DNA from: Tunturiibacter gelidiferens | GTDB taxonomy: Bacteria > Acidobacteriota > Terriglobia > Terriglobales > Acidobacteriaceae | Assembly: GCF_013410115.1 (NCBI RefSeq) | Contig: NZ_JACCCV010000001.1 | Span: 2,418,001 to 2,482,000 of the forward strand | Reading direction: 5' to 3' | DNA length: 64,000 nt | Shown: positions 44,052 to 53,401 of the stretch, one piece after another | Layout of the letters: every line of letters starts with the position of its first letter | Numbering within the stretch: the stretch's first letter is position 1 | Position numbers and translations under genes: made by a program | The notes under the pieces: generated by a model | What the model was told of the DNA's origin: nothing | The model's input: the letters and a program-made list of their open reading frames with translations, nothing else | Database searches by the model: none

Positions 44052-45887
44052 CTACTTGCTGACGTGCTCGTGAGGGTTTTGGATTCCCTTCCCTTCAACG
44101 ATGGTGAAGATACGGTCAACCGCAGGCGGCACGATCTCCTCTTTGGCTCCGCTAGGCCAATGGATCTCTATCTTATCAACGCGGGCGGCAGAACCGATGC
44201 CGAAATGCGGACGCGGGTCGGAGGACGAGGCATAGCTGGCTCCGCTAAATACATCTTCACGTTGGCGTATGCCTCCTGCGGTCAGATAGATGGTTGCGCC
44301 GGTGGAGTCCCTAGGGCTTTTTGGCCCGCCGACCAGGCGAAGCTCGATCCAGTGGTTGCGCTACTCGGCGACATTCTGCATGAGTGCGGGAACCGAGTCG
44401 ATGTTGTTGATCACCGCATCGATTTTGCCGTCGTTGAAGATATCCCCGAACGCCATCCCGCGGGAGGTCATTACCTCAGCGAGGCCTGTACCTTCGACAG
44501 CTGGAACGAGATCGAACTTCGTACCCTGCAGATTATGAAACAGCAGCGGCCGCTGTGCCCAGGTGGTGCCCCAGGAAGTTTTGTCCACACCGCGATAGAC
44601 GTGGCCGTTCACGACGAACGGATCCTTCCAGCCATCGTTGTCATAGTCGAAGAAGGCAGCTCCCCATCCGAGGAACGGAATGGAGATTTCGCCGAGATTG
44701 GCTTCATAGCTGATATCTGTGAAGTTGGCATCGCCATCGTTGCGGTAGAGCGGCTTGTAGTCGTCGGAGAAGGTGGTGTGGTAGAGATCCAGCAGGCCGT
44801 TGTTGCGGTAGTCGCCAACTGCGATGCCCATGGAAGCCGTTTCGCGCCCCTCCTTGTTCAAGGCGTAACCGGAGGCATAGCTGATGTCCTCGAAGGTTCC
44901 GTCTCCCTTGTTCAGATACAGGTAATTCGGGGTAGAGTCGTTGGCGACGAGCAGGTCAGGGCGGCCGTCGTTGTTGATGTCTATGAACACAGCTCCAAGA
45001 CCGTAGAAGGCCTGTGGATCACTGACCCCGGCTTTGACGCTGACATCGGTGAACGTACCGTCGCCGTTGTTGTGGAAGAGGTGGTCCCGTTCGCCGGGAA
45101 GGCCGCGTGGGCCGCACATCACCTTCTCACCGCGAAATTCGCAGAAGCTGAGCGCCTTGCCGCCGGCGTCGAGTTGATCGCGGATGTCGTAGTGGACATA
45201 GCCTGCAACAAAGAGATCGAGACGGCCATCGCCGTCGTAGTCGCCCCATGTGACGCCGGTTGACCAGTTTCCAACTGTGACACCTGCCTTCTCGGCTACA
45301 TCTGTAAAGGTGCCGTCATGATTGTTGTGATAGAGCCTGTTCTTGCCAAAGTTCGAGACGTAGAGATCGGGCCAACCATCGTTATCGTAGTCGCCGACGG
45401 CAACGCCGAAGCCCCATCGGTCGTTTTCTACACCCGCCTTCGCCGTGACATCGGTAAAAGTTCCATCGTGATTATTGTGGAAGAGAGCGGCGTGGGGCGC
45501 GGGCTCTTTACCAAGAAGTGCTTCGTCGGTAGAACCGTTGACAAGATAGATATCGAGCCAGCCGTCGTTGTCGTAATCGAGCAGGGCGACACCCGAGCCG
45601 ACCGTATCGAGGATGTACTTCTTTTCTGGGGAACCCATTTTGTGACGCTAGGTGGTGAGTCCCGCCTTTACTGCGATGTCTTGAAAGACAATGGAGCCCG
45701 TCTTCACAAAACCGCCGGCCGTGATGGGGCGTCTTTCTGCATCGAGGACTGCCGAATGCGCGGCACCGGTGCTGGCACCTCCCTTGGCAGGAGGTTGAGC
45801 TCCTTCCTGCTGCTTGGCGTCCTGGGTTTCCAAAGGATTTTGAGCGGAGGCGCCGGGATGTACCCCAAAGGGGACTGCTAGAACCAT
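44052..45887 (-). pseudogene. CRTAC1-type protein gene with two in-frame amber codons
   Basis: One continuous frame of about 611 codons, the usual CRTAC1 length, broken only by TAG at 45648-45650 (after KAGLTT, before RHKMGSPEKKY) and TAG at 44361-44363 (after QNVAE, before RNHWIELRLVGG). Between them are intact FG-GAP repeats (DYDNDGWLD, LFHNNHDGTFTDV). After the second comes an intact ASPIC/UnbV domain (PRDSTGATIYL, IEIHWPSG) to a natural stop at 44052. The first TAG sits where relatives have Trp (TGG). No frame loss occurs elsewhere. Recent nonsense mutation is the simplest view, with read-through or sequencing error as alternatives. A 16-residue N-terminal stretch ending in ASAQ is a poor signal, so the true start is uncertain. 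Confidence 0.85.
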
Positions 45888-46098
45888 GAACTGAATGACC
45901 TCTTCGAAAAATCATAAGCGGGGTTGCACTCTTCCTGAAGACTGAATCGCCAATGTGGGGTCTTCGCGATTCCATCGCATGTGTCAGCGATCAAGATGAT
46001 ATAACCTTTTCTAACACCTGGGGCTGCTACTCTCCATGAGATGTACTAGCTCGCGCTCTTTTCCCACGATTCGTGAACTGACGAACGCTCCTCGAAGA

Positions 46099-47913
46099 TC
46101 AACGCCTAGAGGACTTTGATGGAGTGGTCTCCGCGGTCGATTGAAGAGGTTCGTCCACCTGAAGAATTCGGTCGGACTTTACCTCACCTAACTTCTGGAC
46201 GACACCACTGGGCCACCGAATTTCAATCTCCTTTGCGACTGTATCCGTTCCGAGGCCAAAGTGCGCGCGCTTATCGTTAGAGGAGAGATAGCCCCCCGCG
46301 GTCGAGACGGTGACATATTGAGATCCTTTGGATGTTGTCAGCTTTATCTCTGCGCCGATGGCATCCCGGTTGCTGCAGTGGCCGACGAGGCGCAGCGTGA
46401 GCCAGTGATTCTGCGTCGCCGTTTCGTTATGTAGGATGTGGGCGGCTCCGCCGTTTGTCGTGACGACTGCGTCGATGCGGCCGTCATTGTCGAAATCGCC
46501 CACCGCCATTCCGCGACTGACCCAAGGCTGAGCAAAGACGCTTCCTGAGGCCTCGGACACGTCGACAAAGCCGTAACCAGTATTGCGGGCAAGAAGCATC
46601 GGCTCTTTGTAGTGAAGTTGCGGCGAAGTGAGTTCGATGGTGTCGAGATCATGTCCCTGGGCGATGAGTAGATCCTTGAGCCCGTCATTGTCGTAGTCGA
46701 GAAAGTGAAGACTCCAGCCGGAGTGAAGGAGAGTGATGCGGCCAATGCCTGACATGTAGGTGTCGTAAGTGAAGCTGCCGTCGCCGTTGTTTTTGTAGAG
46801 GGCGTATCTCTGGTTGGCAAGATTAGTGATGATAAGGTCGGGAAAACCATCGTTATTGTAGTCTTCAAAGTCGATGCCCATACCGGCGTAGGTGCGGCCA
46901 TCGCCGTCGACTGCGATCTCAGCGTTGAGCCCCATCTCCTCAAAGGTGCCATCTCCCTTGTTGCGGTAGAGGAACTCCAGCATGGAATCGTTCGCGACGG
47001 CTATATCGATCTTGCCGTCACGGTCAAAGTCGGCGAGCGCGATCCCAAGACCTTTGCCGGGGACAGAGAGGCCGATTTTTTTAGAAACCTCGGTGAAGTG
47101 GCCGTTTCCGTCATTGTGATAGACCAGGGGAGCGATCGCGGGGAAGATGTCCGGATGGCAATAGGCGCGATAACCGTCGCGATGCTCGCCGCACCAGACG
47201 TCTTCAAAGTCCCATTTGACGTAGCGGAGGACGACGAGGTCGAGCAGGCCGTCATTGTCGAGATCGACCCAGGCCGCGCTGGTCGACCAGCCACTGCCCG
47301 CGGTTCCGGAGCTGTCGGTGATGTCGGTGAAGGTGCCGTTGCCGTTGTTGTGATATAGGCGATTGCCGCCATAGGCCGTCACGTAGAGATCTTCAAAGCC
47401 GTCATTGTCGAAGTCTCCCACTGCGACACCCATGCCGTAGCCGACGCCTTTGAGCCCAGAGCGCTCGGTGACATCCTCGAAGGTGCCGTCTTTTTTCTGG
47501 TGATAGAGGCGGTTCCAATCTTGGGGGCCGGACTTCTGCGGAATGGTGCCCTTTGTTGTTGGGTTGTCAAGGTGAGTTCCATTGACGAAGAAGATGTCAA
47601 GAAGGCCATCATTGTCGTAATCAAAGAACGCGACGCCAGAGCCCATCGTCTCGAGCAAATACTTTGTCGAGGTGTGAGAAGCGACGCCTTGAAATTGGAC
47701 GCCGCTGCTTTGGCTGATATCTACAAATTTGCCGGGTATGGCGGGCGGATGTTGTGTGACAACGTGAGGAGGTGGTGAGGTCTGCCCGAAGACAACTGAT
47801 GCAGTCAGGAAGCAGAGCGAAACCGCACTGCCGATGCATACGGATCGCGCAGCGAAAAGAATTGGGAATCGTGTTCTGAGTTTCCGGGCCTGAGATGAAT
47901 CTGCTAAGGACAC
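46099..47913 (-). CDS. CRTAC1-type FG-GAP/ASPIC-UnbV protein
   Basis: A 604-residue exported protein with an N-terminal signal (FAARSVCIGSAVSLCFLTA, cleavage near VFGQ). Propeller repeats with calcium-type loops (DYDNDGLLD, DFDNDGFED, DFDRDGKID, DYNNDGFPD) alternate with LYxNNGNGTFTD-like strands. The C-terminal ASPIC/UnbV domain is complete (CSNRDAIGAEIKL, FGLGTDTVAKEIEIRWPSG). It is an intact paralogue of the amber-interrupted gene 211 nt downstream and lies after the hepta-haem cytochrome gene in the same direction. A role in binding extracellular ligands is assumed from the fold. The family has no proven function. Confidence 0.92.
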   Translation of the reverse strand: MSLADSSQARKLRTRFPILFAARSVCIGSAVSLCFLTASVVFGQTSPPPHVVTQHPPAIPGKFVDISQSSGVQFQGVASHTSTKYLLETMGSGVAFFDYDNDGLLDIFFVNGTHLDNPTTKGTIPQKSGPQDWNRLYHQKKDGTFEDVTERSGLKGVGYGMGVAVGDFDNDGFEDLYVTAYGGNRLYHNNGNGTFTDITDSSGTAGSGWSTSAAWVDLDNDGLLDLVVLRYVKWDFEDVWCGEHRDGYRAYCHPDIFPAIAPLVYHNDGNGHFTEVSKKIGLSVPGKGLGIALADFDRDGKIDIAVANDSMLEFLYRNKGDGTFEEMGLNAEIAVDGDGRTYAGMGIDFEDYNNDGFPDLIITNLANQRYALYKNNGDGSFTYDTYMSGIGRITLLHSGWSLHFLDYDNDGLKDLLIAQGHDLDTIELTSPQLHYKEPMLLARNTGYGFVDVSEASGSVFAQPWVSRGMAVGDFDNDGRIDAVVTTNGGAAHILHNETATQNHWLTLRLVGHCSNRDAIGAEIKLTTSKGSQYVTVSTAGGYLSSNDKRAHFGLGTDTVAKEIEIRWPSGVVQKLGEVKSDRILQVDEPLQSTAETTPSKSSRR

Positions 47914-48016
47914 TGTTCGCTCTTTCTGCTTCTTTGATGTGCGATCTCGATCTATTATCTCGATCTATTTCTTTGACGATTGGACAAGACTCACCTGACA
48001 AAATCCCAGTCCTGGT

Positions 48017-49672
48017 CTACCTGTTTTCTTTCGCTTCGGGAGCAGGACACGACTGACTGCCGTCTTCCAACGCTGTGAGGGTATGGCGCACCTCCCCCAT
48101 TCCAAGGCTGTAGACCAGCACAGTTCTGAGCGTGTCTTCTGCGGCTTCTTTAGATCCAAGCATGCACTGCGCCTTGGCGAGATTCTGTCCTAGGGCGGGG
48201 ATGTCCGCGTTTTGACGGAAGGCTCGCTGCCACGAATTTGCAGCTGCCTGGAGGTTGCCCGCTCGAGCGAGGAGAGTATCTAGGTTCGTTGTGGCTGCCA
48301 GGTTCTCGGGCTCCTTTTTCAAGACATCCTGGTAGTAGGTCTTGGCGTGAGCGTAATCCTGATTCAATTGGGCTATGATTCCGAGCGCGCGCAGCACTGC
48401 AGCATCCTCGGGATCAAATTTTTCCGCCTGCCATGCACGCGATCTTTCGGTAGTGAGTCCTTTAACCACAACGAGGTTGTAGTACGCCAGAGCGAGGTCG
48501 CGCGATTTGCTCGTGCTGGCTAGAATTGGAATCAGATCCGGGGTCCGAGCCGGAACAGCTTCCAGATCGGGTTGGCCGGGATGCTGTCGGATGCGGTGAT
48601 CGGTCCATGCTACATGGGGGATGTTCTGCGCTCCGGTTTTAGGCATATGGCAGCTGGTGCAGTCACGAGTTGCGACGTAGTGCTCGGCGACGTATTTGTC
48701 CTGAGTGTGACAAGTGAGACATTTGGCGCGATAGAAGTTGGTGCGCTCTTCAGCCGTTGGCGAAGCGTGAGGATTGTGACAGGTCATGCACGACATGCCG
48801 GGCCCGCTCGCGATCCTGCACCTGCTGGACTGGCACTGCTCGATCTCGCTGACGGCGCGCTGGGTCGTGTTCTCGCCGGCATAGACGAAGTAGGACATGA
48901 AGGCGGTGAGATCGGCGCCCGGTTTGAAGTCGAGTACGGACCGGTCGCGGCGTTCGACACTTGTATCGCGTTCGAGATGACAGACACTGCAGATACTATC
49001 TCTCTTTACAGGCGAAAGCTTGACGGGGTTGACGACAGCGGTGCGTCCGCTGGAGGCAACATGTTCGCGGCTATCCCCGTGGCAGCTCTCGCAGGTTATG
49101 CCTACGTACTCGAAGGGCAGTCCGCGATAGAGATTGTCGGTTCCCTCTACCTGCTTGTTCACGCTGCTCATGTGGCAGCGCAGACAGCTTGGGTTAAGCG
49201 TGAGCGCTGCGGGGAGCTCCTGCGACCGCTGAAAGCCGGGCTTCATGGCGTAGCCTTTGAGTTTTGCGTAGTAGGCAATCGGACTTTCCAGCAGGTATCC
49301 GTTCTTCGAATAGAGGTAGGTCAAACCGAGGTGACCAGAGCCTAGGAAGTAATGAAGCCGCTCTTTGATTTCGATAGGAGGCGACGTGGGAAGGGTATAG
49401 TCAAGTGTAGGGTGCGCCTGATTGCTTACTGTGTAAATGACGCCGGATGGAGCGTGCCGAAACGATCCTGGGGTGAGTCGTTCGCCGGCTAGTCCGCTCG
49501 CGTTGGCCATAGGTGTCTTGAGGTAAGTCTTGAATATCGTACGGTGACATTGGCTACAGGCGGCGTCGGCGTCGCGCACTGGTGTAGCTGCCTTGTCCTG
49601 CGGTAACCCACGCAGTGAGAATGCGGCAGCTAAGAAGAGCGGCAACGCCCGCAGCAATCTCCTTAGAAACAT
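48017..49672 (-). CDS. Hepta-haem cytochrome c - TPR fusion
   Basis: About 551 residues from the ATG at 49672 (an ATG five codons earlier is possible), with a clear signal peptide (LLRALPLFLAAAFSLRG). Seven haem-binding motifs follow: CSQCH, CLRCH, CESCH, CSVCH, CMTCH, CLTCH, CTSCH, over about 45-360. The last 150 residues are TPRs (ALGIIAQLNQDYAHAKTYYQ, NLDTLLARAGNLQAAANSW). Same overall layout as the penta-haem fusion at 41583, but different haem spacing, so they are relatives rather than copies. It precedes a CRTAC1-type gene in the same orientation, 103 nt apart. Confidence 0.9.
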   Translation of the reverse strand: MFLRRLLRALPLFLAAAFSLRGLPQDKAATPVRDADAACSQCHRTIFKTYLKTPMANASGLAGERLTPGSFRHAPSGVIYTVSNQAHPTLDYTLPTSPPIEIKERLHYFLGSGHLGLTYLYSKNGYLLESPIAYYAKLKGYAMKPGFQRSQELPAALTLNPSCLRCHMSSVNKQVEGTDNLYRGLPFEYVGITCESCHGDSREHVASSGRTAVVNPVKLSPVKRDSICSVCHLERDTSVERRDRSVLDFKPGADLTAFMSYFVYAGENTTQRAVSEIEQCQSSRCRIASGPGMSCMTCHNPHASPTAEERTNFYRAKCLTCHTQDKYVAEHYVATRDCTSCHMPKTGAQNIPHVAWTDHRIRQHPGQPDLEAVPARTPDLIPILASTSKSRDLALAYYNLVVVKGLTTERSRAWQAEKFDPEDAAVLRALGIIAQLNQDYAHAKTYYQDVLKKEPENLAATTNLDTLLARAGNLQAAANSWQRAFRQNADIPALGQNLAKAQCMLGSKEAAEDTLRTVLVYSLGMGEVRHTLTALEDGSQSCPAPEAKENR

Positions 49673-49841
49673 AAACTCACTTTCCATACAGCATGCTCGC
49701 CCAAGTCTTCAAACTGCGCTTCAAAAGTTGAACCACAGTTTGGGTAAAGCTTATCTCGACCTGAAAGCTAGAAGATGCAACGGCGTTTGTCAATAATGAG
49801 CAACGCTTTCGAGGCCAAAACGTATCTTGTATATTCACTCC

Positions 49842-50861
49842 ATGGCTGTCCGAATGAAAGATGTTGCGCAAAGTCTCGGCGTCTCGATCGTGACGGTCTC
49901 AAAGGCGCTTAAGAACCATCCCGATATTGCGAAGGCAACACGCGAACGAGTGATGGCGAAGATCAAAGAGCTCAACTACCGGCCGAACCTGATGGCTAGG
50001 AGCCTGGTGACCGGGCGCAGTTCTCTCGTTGGTCTCATCGTGCCGGACCTAATTCACCCCTTCTTCTCCGAGATCGCGAAATCGCTCTCAAGTGCCCTGC
50101 GCAAGAAGGACTTCTTCCTGCTCGTAGCTTCCTCCGAGAGTGACGCTGTCCTCGAAGATGCCGAGATCGAGCATATGCTCGCTCACCGGCTGGATGCCCT
50201 GGTGGTAGCCACAACACAGTCGACCTCGGAGAAGTTGCGCAAGGTCAGCGAGAATGGGCCGCCGCTGATTCTTCTCGACCGCGACTTTCAGGATTTTCGC
50301 TCTAACTTCCTCGGATCGAACGACTACAAGGTTGGTGAGTTAGCAACGGAACATCTCATCGCCATCGGTCGCAAGAAGATCGCCCACATCCGAGGTCCGG
50401 AGAACAGGGTAGGGAAGAGCCGTTTCGAGGGATATCGAGATACTCTCGAGCGCCATGGGGTTGCCATCGATCCTCGGTATGTGATCGCACCGCTCGGCTC
50501 AGTCGATGTAGATGGCCGAACGCGAGGGGAGACGGCGATGAAAAACCTGCTAAGCCTGAAGATGCGTCCGGATGCGGTTTTCTGCTTCAATGACATGATC
50601 GCGTCCGGTGCCATAATGGCCGCTTTGGACGCCGGCCTAAAGATACCTCGTGATCTCGCAGTTATCGGTTGCGGAAACTATCACTACGATGAACTGCTTC
50701 GCGTCCCGCTTTCAACAATAGACCAGAGGATTGAGCCCCTAGGCCTTCGGACCGCGAAGATGATCTTCCGTCTCGTTGAAGCAGAAGGGCCGATTCGTCC
50801 CCAGCGCGTCATACTGGAGCCAGAGCTTGTGGTTAGAGAATCTTCCAGAGTTGTGAAGTAG
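49842..50861 (+). CDS. LacI/GalR-family transcriptional regulator
   Basis: A 339-residue regulator. The start at 49842 (MAVRMKDVAQ) puts the helix-turn-helix MKDVAQSLGVSIVTVSKALK at the N terminus; an ATG five codons earlier is less typical. Then come the hinge (RPNLMARSLVTGRSS) and a sugar-binding-protein-like effector domain (VGLIVPDLIHPFFSEI, FNDMIASGAIMAAL, QRIEPLGLRTAKM). It is transcribed towards a convergent GH29 fucosidase gene and heads the L-sugar cluster, so a fucose-, rhamnose- or arabinose-derived effector is likely. A weak AAAGCTT-type site lies at 49743-49756, upstream. Confidence 0.92.
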   Translation: MAVRMKDVAQSLGVSIVTVSKALKNHPDIAKATRERVMAKIKELNYRPNLMARSLVTGRSSLVGLIVPDLIHPFFSEIAKSLSSALRKKDFFLLVASSESDAVLEDAEIEHMLAHRLDALVVATTQSTSEKLRKVSENGPPLILLDRDFQDFRSNFLGSNDYKVGELATEHLIAIGRKKIAHIRGPENRVGKSRFEGYRDTLERHGVAIDPRYVIAPLGSVDVDGRTRGETAMKNLLSLKMRPDAVFCFNDMIASGAIMAALDAGLKIPRDLAVIGCGNYHYDELLRVPLSTIDQRIEPLGLRTAKMIFRLVEAEGPIRPQRVILEPELVVRESSRVVK

Positions 50862-50984
50862 GAAAGCAAAGTTCTCCAGAGTCTCGGGTCAATCCACATC
50901 TCATGCCGAGAGATGGTCGCGATTGATATGGTAAATGAATCCCGTGTGTGCTTAGACCAGAAAGATCTACAAACGTCTCAAGCC

Positions 50985-52673
50985 TCAGGTGGACATATTA
51001 AGGCGAGACACCGCAATCCGAAATCCGTACGCGATGTCGTTCGGCTTCTGTGTCGGCAGCTTCACAACCAGTTCGTTCGAGCTCCGCTCGAACGAACAGG
51101 GCTCTCCGACGCCGAGCATCTCGACTTTGCTGATCTCGCCTGGAAGCTCTTTCGATCCGCGAGCGAACGTCTTGATCTTAAGCTTGCCATCTGCCGGCCA
51201 ACCGAGCGCGATGACGTAAAGACGGCCATCCTTCACGGTGAAGCGCATGTCCTCAGAGGTATAAGGTCGGCCATTTCCCTCGTTGAAGTTACCAGTTTTC
51301 ACCGGGTCCGGTGGGCCTTCACCATAGACGGTGAAAGGCCGCGTGCCGAAGATAGCCTCTCCGTTTATCGGCATCCAGGCTGCTAGGTCAGCAAGGATTT
51401 GCCGCTCGTCGGAATCGATGGTGCCGTCACCCTTCAACGGGATATTCAAGCACAGATTTCCGTTCTTGCTGACGACATCCGCCAACAGATGAATCACTGT
51501 CTTTGCAGATTTATACTTGTGCTGCTCAAAGACTTCACGGCTATAGTGCCAGTCGCCGATGCAGGTATCGGTCTGCCACGGAAGCTGAAGAATGTCATTC
51601 GACCTGCCTCGTTCGAGATCGAGCGCTGCGGCTCCTCTATGCTGTGGAACAAACTCTTTCCCGAAGACAACTGCCTGATTGCGTCCTCCATGAAGGGCTA
51701 TATTCGAGTTGTAGAAGTGGGTCGTAATATCGACACCGGTTTGGCCCAGCGGAAGCCCGGTATCGTCGAAGTAAAGCATGTCCGGTTTATAAGTGTCGAG
51801 AAGATCCCTGCAGCGCAGAAACCAGGTATTGGTAAAGTCGGGATTTTCAGCTGGAGGAAATTCATCCCAAACGCGATCGTTCGCATTGTGCCAGCCAAGC
51901 ATCTTCTGGGCTGATGTGAACCCATCCGGGACGACCAGATTGGGTCCTACGTAGAGCTCTTGTGGATTTAAGCCGGCCAAGCTCTTCTTTGCGAATCCGT
52001 CATACCGCACGCCCGCCAGCGGACCTTCCGCATCGTAGCCGTAGGCGGTCTGAAACCAATGCCACGCGTGAGCCGAGTGGTTACTGACCCCGTATCGCAA
52101 GCCGCGCCTTCTGCAGATCGCACTCCACGTCCCGACGATGTCCTTCATCGGACCGACTCGCGTCGAGTTCCAATTGTGATACTTGGAGTTGTAGTTGTCG
52201 AAGTTATCGTGATGATTGGCAAGTGCCATGAAGTACTTTGCGCCAGCAGCCTGGTACAGGTCCATTAGGGCCTCGGGATCCCAGCGCTCTGCCTTCCACA
52301 TGATGTCAATATCCTTGAAGCCGACCTTTGAAGGGTGACCGTAGGTTTTGACGTGGTAGCAGTAAGCCGGATCGCCCTGAAGGTACATCCGGCGGGCGTA
52401 CCAATCCCCCTGCTCGGGCACGCATTGTGCCGTCCAATGGGCCCAGATCCCAAATTTCGCATCCCGAAACCAGTCCGGTATCTCGTAATGCGCTTTAAGC
52501 GACTCCCATGTAGGTTCGAATGGCCCCTTTGCAAGACTGCGCTCGAGGCTGGTCGCAACCCTGCCGACCGGGTTTGCCGGGGAATTGATAACGGCGCCGA
52601 GAAGTCTTGACGTGACGGCGGCTTGTCCCGCGCCCGCGAGAAGACCGAGTGCACCTCGTCTTGAAAGTTTCAT
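50985..52673 (-). CDS. Alpha-L-fucosidase, glycoside hydrolase family 29
   Basis: A 562-residue exported retaining glycosidase. A basic N terminus MKLSRRGALGLLAGAGQ gives a twin-arginine-like signal. GH29 features: WFRDAKFGIWAHW near residue 70, MALANHHDNFDNYNSKY and the nucleophile Asp in DMLYFDDTGLP, followed by NGNLCLNIPLKGDG and a C-terminal sandwich domain. AGGAG is 6 nt before the ATG. It should release terminal alpha-L-fucose from plant glycans such as xyloglucan or rhamnogalacturonan side chains. A truncated aldo/keto reductase gene lies immediately upstream in the same direction (22 nt). Confidence 0.92.
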   Translation of the reverse strand: MKLSRRGALGLLAGAGQAAVTSRLLGAVINSPANPVGRVATSLERSLAKGPFEPTWESLKAHYEIPDWFRDAKFGIWAHWTAQCVPEQGDWYARRMYLQGDPAYCYHVKTYGHPSKVGFKDIDIMWKAERWDPEALMDLYQAAGAKYFMALANHHDNFDNYNSKYHNWNSTRVGPMKDIVGTWSAICRRRGLRYGVSNHSAHAWHWFQTAYGYDAEGPLAGVRYDGFAKKSLAGLNPQELYVGPNLVVPDGFTSAQKMLGWHNANDRVWDEFPPAENPDFTNTWFLRCRDLLDTYKPDMLYFDDTGLPLGQTGVDITTHFYNSNIALHGGRNQAVVFGKEFVPQHRGAAALDLERGRSNDILQLPWQTDTCIGDWHYSREVFEQHKYKSAKTVIHLLADVVSKNGNLCLNIPLKGDGTIDSDERQILADLAAWMPINGEAIFGTRPFTVYGEGPPDPVKTGNFNEGNGRPYTSEDMRFTVKDGRLYVIALGWPADGKLKIKTFARGSKELPGEISKVEMLGVGEPCSFERSSNELVVKLPTQKPNDIAYGFRIAVSRLNMST

Positions 52674-52695
52674 GAACTCTCCTGCTGATTCCGTT

Positions 52696-53283
52696 TCAAT
52701 GTTTGGCTATTTTGATCGTAATCGTCGTTACGATGACTACCGGTTCAAGCCGTGCAACGTGCGTCAGAACACTTGGCCAATAGCCGGTAATACCCACAAA
52801 CCTGGCCTTGCCTTGCTCTTGCAGACGGCGGAGGGCAGGCAGCGTCTCGAATATGATCTGCTGAATATTCCCGAACTCGATATCATGCACCTGAAGCAGA
52901 TCAACATAGTCCGTGCGCAGGCGCCGCAAGGAGTCTTCGAAGCGCTCCGTAACCCCGCGTGCAGAAAAATCGAACTCCTCCAATCCATACCTGCCGCATT
53001 TGGTAGCGAGAACGACCCCATGTCGCAGCCCTTCCAATGCCCCGCCTAGTCGCTGCTCCGCCTGCGTGATCCCGTAGTAGGGCGAAACGTCGAACAGATT
53101 AATGCCGCGGTCAACCGAGTGGCGGACTGCACGCTCTCCACTCGAGGCACCAACTTTTCCGAATACATTCCCCAGCGTAGAAGCCCCAAAACCGAGCACT
53201 GAGACGCTCAGACCGGTCGTTCCAAGATCACGATAGCGCAAAGGAGTCTCATTCCCGAAAGGAGGTATTAGCCCGAAAAGCAT
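52696..53283 (-). pseudogene. Aldo/keto reductase, C-terminally truncated
   Basis: The first 195 residues of an aldo/keto reductase of the L-fucose/galactose dehydrogenase-like type. The catalytic tetrad is visible: Asp in NLFDVSPYYG, Tyr in SPYYG, Lys in ATKCGRY, His in LLQVHDIEFG. The protein then ends abruptly after LTHVARLEPV with VIVTTITIKIAKH, where family members continue for another 120 or more residues to finish the barrel and bind the cofactor. So it is most likely non-functional. It sits 22 nt before the fucosidase gene. A deletion between the two would explain the truncation. The start is uncertain: the annotated ATG lacks a ribosome-binding site, and a TTG at 53241 beginning LRYRDLG matches family N termini better. 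Confidence 0.75.
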
Positions 53284-53288
53284 AACAT

Positions 53289-53300
53289 TTAACGTTAACT
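53289..53300. promoter_or_regulatory. TTAACGTTAACT motif, candidate operator
   Basis: Contains the perfect palindrome TTAACGTTAA (53289-53298) with central CG, LacI-like. The core CGTTAACT recurs at 55977-55984, upstream of the arabinofuranosidase gene, and at 17240-17247. It lies between the leftward reductase/fucosidase genes and the rightward mutarotase gene. Confidence 0.45.
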
Positions 53301-53401
53301 ATCTGCAACGCCGGAGGTTCTCGCCGTCCTGCTAACGTGGTAAATCTAAAGTCTGACGGCGCCAACCGCCTTCAGGCTTTTTCCGAATAGAGGAGTGAAT
53401 C

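Noticed and set aside
43728..45263. A 511-codon open frame on the plus strand
   Set aside because: Antisense to the CRTAC1 gene. Repeated calcium-loop codons keep the opposite frame open. The product is a low-complexity Val/Ile/Glu sequence.
44361..45650. Pyrrolysine or other genetic-code expansion as the cause of in-frame TAGs
   Set aside because: TAG also serves as the natural stop of this same gene (44052-44054), neighbouring genes show frameshifts and deletion, and no recoding genes are present in the window. Kept only as a point to check.
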